A stretch of 64,000 nt of DNA from Sorangium cellulosum. Its GTDB lineage: Bacteria; Myxococcota_A; Polyangia; Polyangiales; Polyangiaceae. A program made the translations under genes and the position numbers. Location: assembly GCF_002950945.1 (NCBI RefSeq), contig NZ_CP012673.1, positions 4,525,001 to 4,589,000 on the forward strand. The letters run 5' to 3'. The notes below the pieces were generated by a model that had not been told where the DNA came from, did not search any database, and saw only the letters and a program-made list of their open reading frames with translations. Positions 62,214-64,000 of the stretch are shown here, one piece after another (the stretch's first letter is position 1; every line of letters starts with the position of its first letter).

Positions 62214-62444
62214 TGTTCTCCCGGCGGGCCCAGGTCGTCCGGCGCACCTCGCGCCCGGCGTTCACCTGGGCCCGCTCTCGTTTCGCAGCGCCCCGGGCGG
62301 CGGCTCGCGCCGTCGGGGTCCCCGGGAACTTCGGAAGAGCGGCGAAGTCAGAACCCAGCGAGGTGCCCCCCGGCGAGCTGCGGGCAGGGCGTCCCCCGGA
62401 GCAACTTGGATAGGTGAGCGTGAGGCTCACGTTGGGAAGGCATT

Positions 62445-63014
62445 ATGGGCGGCGTAGACGTCGGCGATGGTGGCGGGAAGAAGCGGTCGACGAACAGCGA
62501 TATCAACATGATCCCGTTCATCGACCTGCTCATGGTCACGATTGCATTCCTGTTGATTACGGCGGTCTGGGTCACCAACTCCCGCATGAACGCGGACGCG
62601 CAGGTCCCTGGCCCTCCGGACCCGAACAAGGAGCTCACCCCGCAGACGCCGGAGAAGGTGCTGAACCTGCACATCGGCGAGAGCGACTTCGGGCTCGTGT
62701 GGAAGCAGGGGTCGACGGTGGTCAGCGAGATCAAGGTGCCGAAGGCGCCGGTCGAGGTCGGCGACGCGAGCTCGAAGATCGTCCGCTACCCCGAGCTGGC
62801 GAAGAAGATCGACGAGGAGTGGAAGACGCACGGCGGGCACCGGGATCCGAGCGACAAGAAGCTCGACCAGGCCATCCTGCACACGGACAACCGCACGCCC
62901 TTCAAGGAGATCGTCGCGGTCCTCGACGCGCTCTACTCGCCGAAGCGCGAGATCCGGCTCCCCGAGGGGCCGAAGCAGGTCCCCGCGTTCAACATGACGT
63001 TCTCGGTCCGGTGA
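62445..63014 (+). CDS. TolR/ExbD-like proton-channel subunit (cassette B, first copy)
   Basis: A 189-residue protein starting at the ATG at 62445. A Gly-rich cytoplasmic N-terminus precedes the membrane span with the channel Asp (INMIPFIDLLMVTIAFLLIT, residues about 20-39), then a periplasmic domain rich in Lys and Asp. It has no Cys. A small hairpin (GTGAGC/GCTCAC, 62415-62431) sits directly before the start and may influence translation. Separated by 15 bases from the next TolR-like gene. Confidence 0.9.
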   Translation: MGGVDVGDGGGKKRSTNSDINMIPFIDLLMVTIAFLLITAVWVTNSRMNADAQVPGPPDPNKELTPQTPEKVLNLHIGESDFGLVWKQGSTVVSEIKVPKAPVEVGDASSKIVRYPELAKKIDEEWKTHGGHRDPSDKKLDQAILHTDNRTPFKEIVAVLDALYSPKREIRLPEGPKQVPAFNMTFSVR

Positions 63015-63029
63015 GGCAGGAGCGCGCAC

Positions 63030-63611
63030 ATGGATAGGTTCAATCCGAAGCACCACAAGAACCCCCACGCACACGTGATCCATCAGCCGGGCCGCCGGCT
63101 CATGAAGGGAGTGCCGCTCCGCTTCGTGTGGAACAAGGTGTCGGGGCACGGCGCTCGCAGCCCGAACGCCGGGCTCAACCTCGTGAGCTTCATCGACTTC
63201 CTCGTCGTGACCGTGATCTTCCTCCTGATGTCCTTCTCGGCGTCGGGTGAGATCGCGGTCGACAAGAACGTGAAGCTGCCGAAGGCGGAGAACGTCGACG
63301 ACGTCATCGACGCGCCGATGGTCGCCGTGAACGGCAACCAGATCCTCGTCGACGGCGCGCTGGCCGGCTCGACCCGCGCGATCGAGGAGCTCGGGCGCCT
63401 CCAGAAGATCGACGAGCTCTTCAACCTGCTCAAGAACAAGCGCGAGCTGTGGAAGCAGGTCCAGCCGAACAAGCCGTTCCCGGGCGTGTGCATCCTCCAG
63501 GTCGATCAGAACGTGCCCGCGCTGGTCGTGAAGAGCGTGTTCCAGACCGCGGCGTTCGCCGGTTACCCGAACGTCAGCTTCATGGTCGGCAAGCTTCCGA
63601 AGTCGCAGTGA
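63030..63611 (+). CDS. TolR/ExbD-like proton-channel subunit (cassette B, second copy)
   Basis: A 193-residue protein starting at the ATG at 63030. The cytoplasmic N-terminus is about 45 residues and His/Lys-rich. The span with the channel Asp is NLVSFIDFLVVTVIFLLMSF (residues about 50-69). The periplasmic domain follows (APMVAVNGNQILVDGALAGS, KPFPGVCILQVDQNVPALVV). It completes cassette B as TolQ-TolR-TolR. A 220-base gap leads to the truncated gene at the window edge. Confidence 0.9.
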   Translation: MDRFNPKHHKNPHAHVIHQPGRRLMKGVPLRFVWNKVSGHGARSPNAGLNLVSFIDFLVVTVIFLLMSFSASGEIAVDKNVKLPKAENVDDVIDAPMVAVNGNQILVDGALAGSTRAIEELGRLQKIDELFNLLKNKRELWKQVQPNKPFPGVCILQVDQNVPALVVKSVFQTAAFAGYPNVSFMVGKLPKSQ

Positions 63612-63831
63612 CCCTCGCTTCTTAGCCTATCGCAGCGCCAGACGGGGCGCGCCCGGCGATGCCTGGCGGCCCCGGTCACCCTCGAAGTGGTGGCTCCCCC
63701 GGTGCGCTCCGCGCGGCCCTCGCCCTCCACGCAGATCCACGTCGGCGTACGTAGACCACGTGCGTCGGCCGCGCGGAGGAGGGCGCCGCGCCCGCGCGAC
63801 CGGCTGGAGCGCCGTGCGTGGAGCCTCTCCT

Positions 63832-64000
63832 ATGTCCTCTGAACAGCCGCCCCGCGAACGCGGCTTGCCTTCGGTCCACAAGGCGCGGGAAGCGCGCTCC
63901 AAGATGCGCTGGCCCCCCGCGAAGTTCTGGGGCTACACCGCCGTCGTCCTCGCGGTCTCGGCGATCCTCCACTGGAAGTGGTCCCAGGGTCAGATCGAGA
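63832..64000 (+). CDS. Membrane protein start, truncated by window edge
   Basis: From the ATG at 63832 an open frame of 56 codons runs off the right edge. It has a basic cytoplasmic head (KAREARSKMRW) and one membrane span (KFWGYTAVVLAVSAILHWKW, residues about 32-51). The layout, a short cytoplasmic tail then one span directly downstream of TolQ-TolR-TolR genes, is that of a TonB-like or other energy-transducing partner. Too little remains to assign a family. Confidence 0.6.
   Translation, partial: MSSEQPPRERGLPSVHKAREARSKMRWPPAKFWGYTAVVLAVSAILHWKWSQGQIE

Overview
The window is GC-rich DNA with the gene content of a large-genome myxobacterium, most likely Polyangiales (Sorangium/Polyangium type). 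The pointers are a dual-domain eukaryotic-like Ser/Thr kinase, an NtrC-type regulator, a zinc-ribbon/GYF membrane protein, a PEGA-domain protein, several long Ala/Pro-rich lipoproteins, and TolQ-TolR-TolR motor cassettes like those of Myxococcus gliding machinery. The assignment comes from gene content and style, not from a marker gene. I found no rRNA, tRNA, insertion sequence, prophage or CRISPR array. Almost every gene has a long open shadow frame on the opposite strand, as expected at this GC content.

Layout. 1-5.7 kb: a truncated response regulator divergent from a histidine kinase with a degenerate ATP site, then a giant MshEN-GAF-HEAT protein with coding minisatellites. 5.9-9.2 kb: a protein with three DsbA-like domains and a small exported protein, then a divergent intergenic region with two striking palindromes. 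9.2-13.6 kb: dual-kinase membrane protein and a MATE transporter. 13.6-21.5 kb (minus strand): two transcription units, ppiD-like/M16 protease (closed by a 13-bp hairpin) and ArsR-methyltransferase/ahcY/aldolase-dehydrogenase, the latter with an operator-like palindrome over the first gene's start. 21.6-27 kb: a conserved hypothetical, a PilZ protein, a small hypothetical, a DinG-type helicase and a GT-C membrane transferase. 27.2-31.5 kb: a gluconate-dehydrogenase-subunit-3-like membrane protein coupled to a GMC oxidoreductase, then a sigma-54 activator. 31.8-39 kb: a ZnR-GYF-TM protein and three lipoproteins. 39.6-48.8 kb: monothiol glutaredoxin, family 5 uracil-DNA glycosylase coupled to a lipase-like hydrolase, apt, surE, an aldehyde dehydrogenase and a PEGA protein. 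48.9-58.6 kb: a di-haem cytochrome lipoprotein, a TolC-family protein with a TetR-type operator abutting its start, a divergent membrane pyrophosphatase and an overlapping SWIM/SNF2 ATPase. 58.7-64 kb: two divergent TolQ-TolR-TolR cassettes and the start of a further membrane protein.

How genes work together. Stop/start overlaps of 1-4 bases mark probable translational coupling at ArsR-MT/ahcY, ppiD/M16, GMC pair, hydrolase/udgB, mPPase/SNF2 and the exbD pair. The SAH unit joins a putative SAH-sensing regulator to the enzyme that removes SAH. The two TolQ-TolR-TolR cassettes each have the stoichiometry of the AglRQS proton-driven motor. No complete novel defence or biosynthetic system is visible. 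The most promising leads are the twin motor cassettes, the ZnR-GYF protein, the triple-DsbA fusion, the MshEN-GAF-HEAT protein and several strong unassigned operators.
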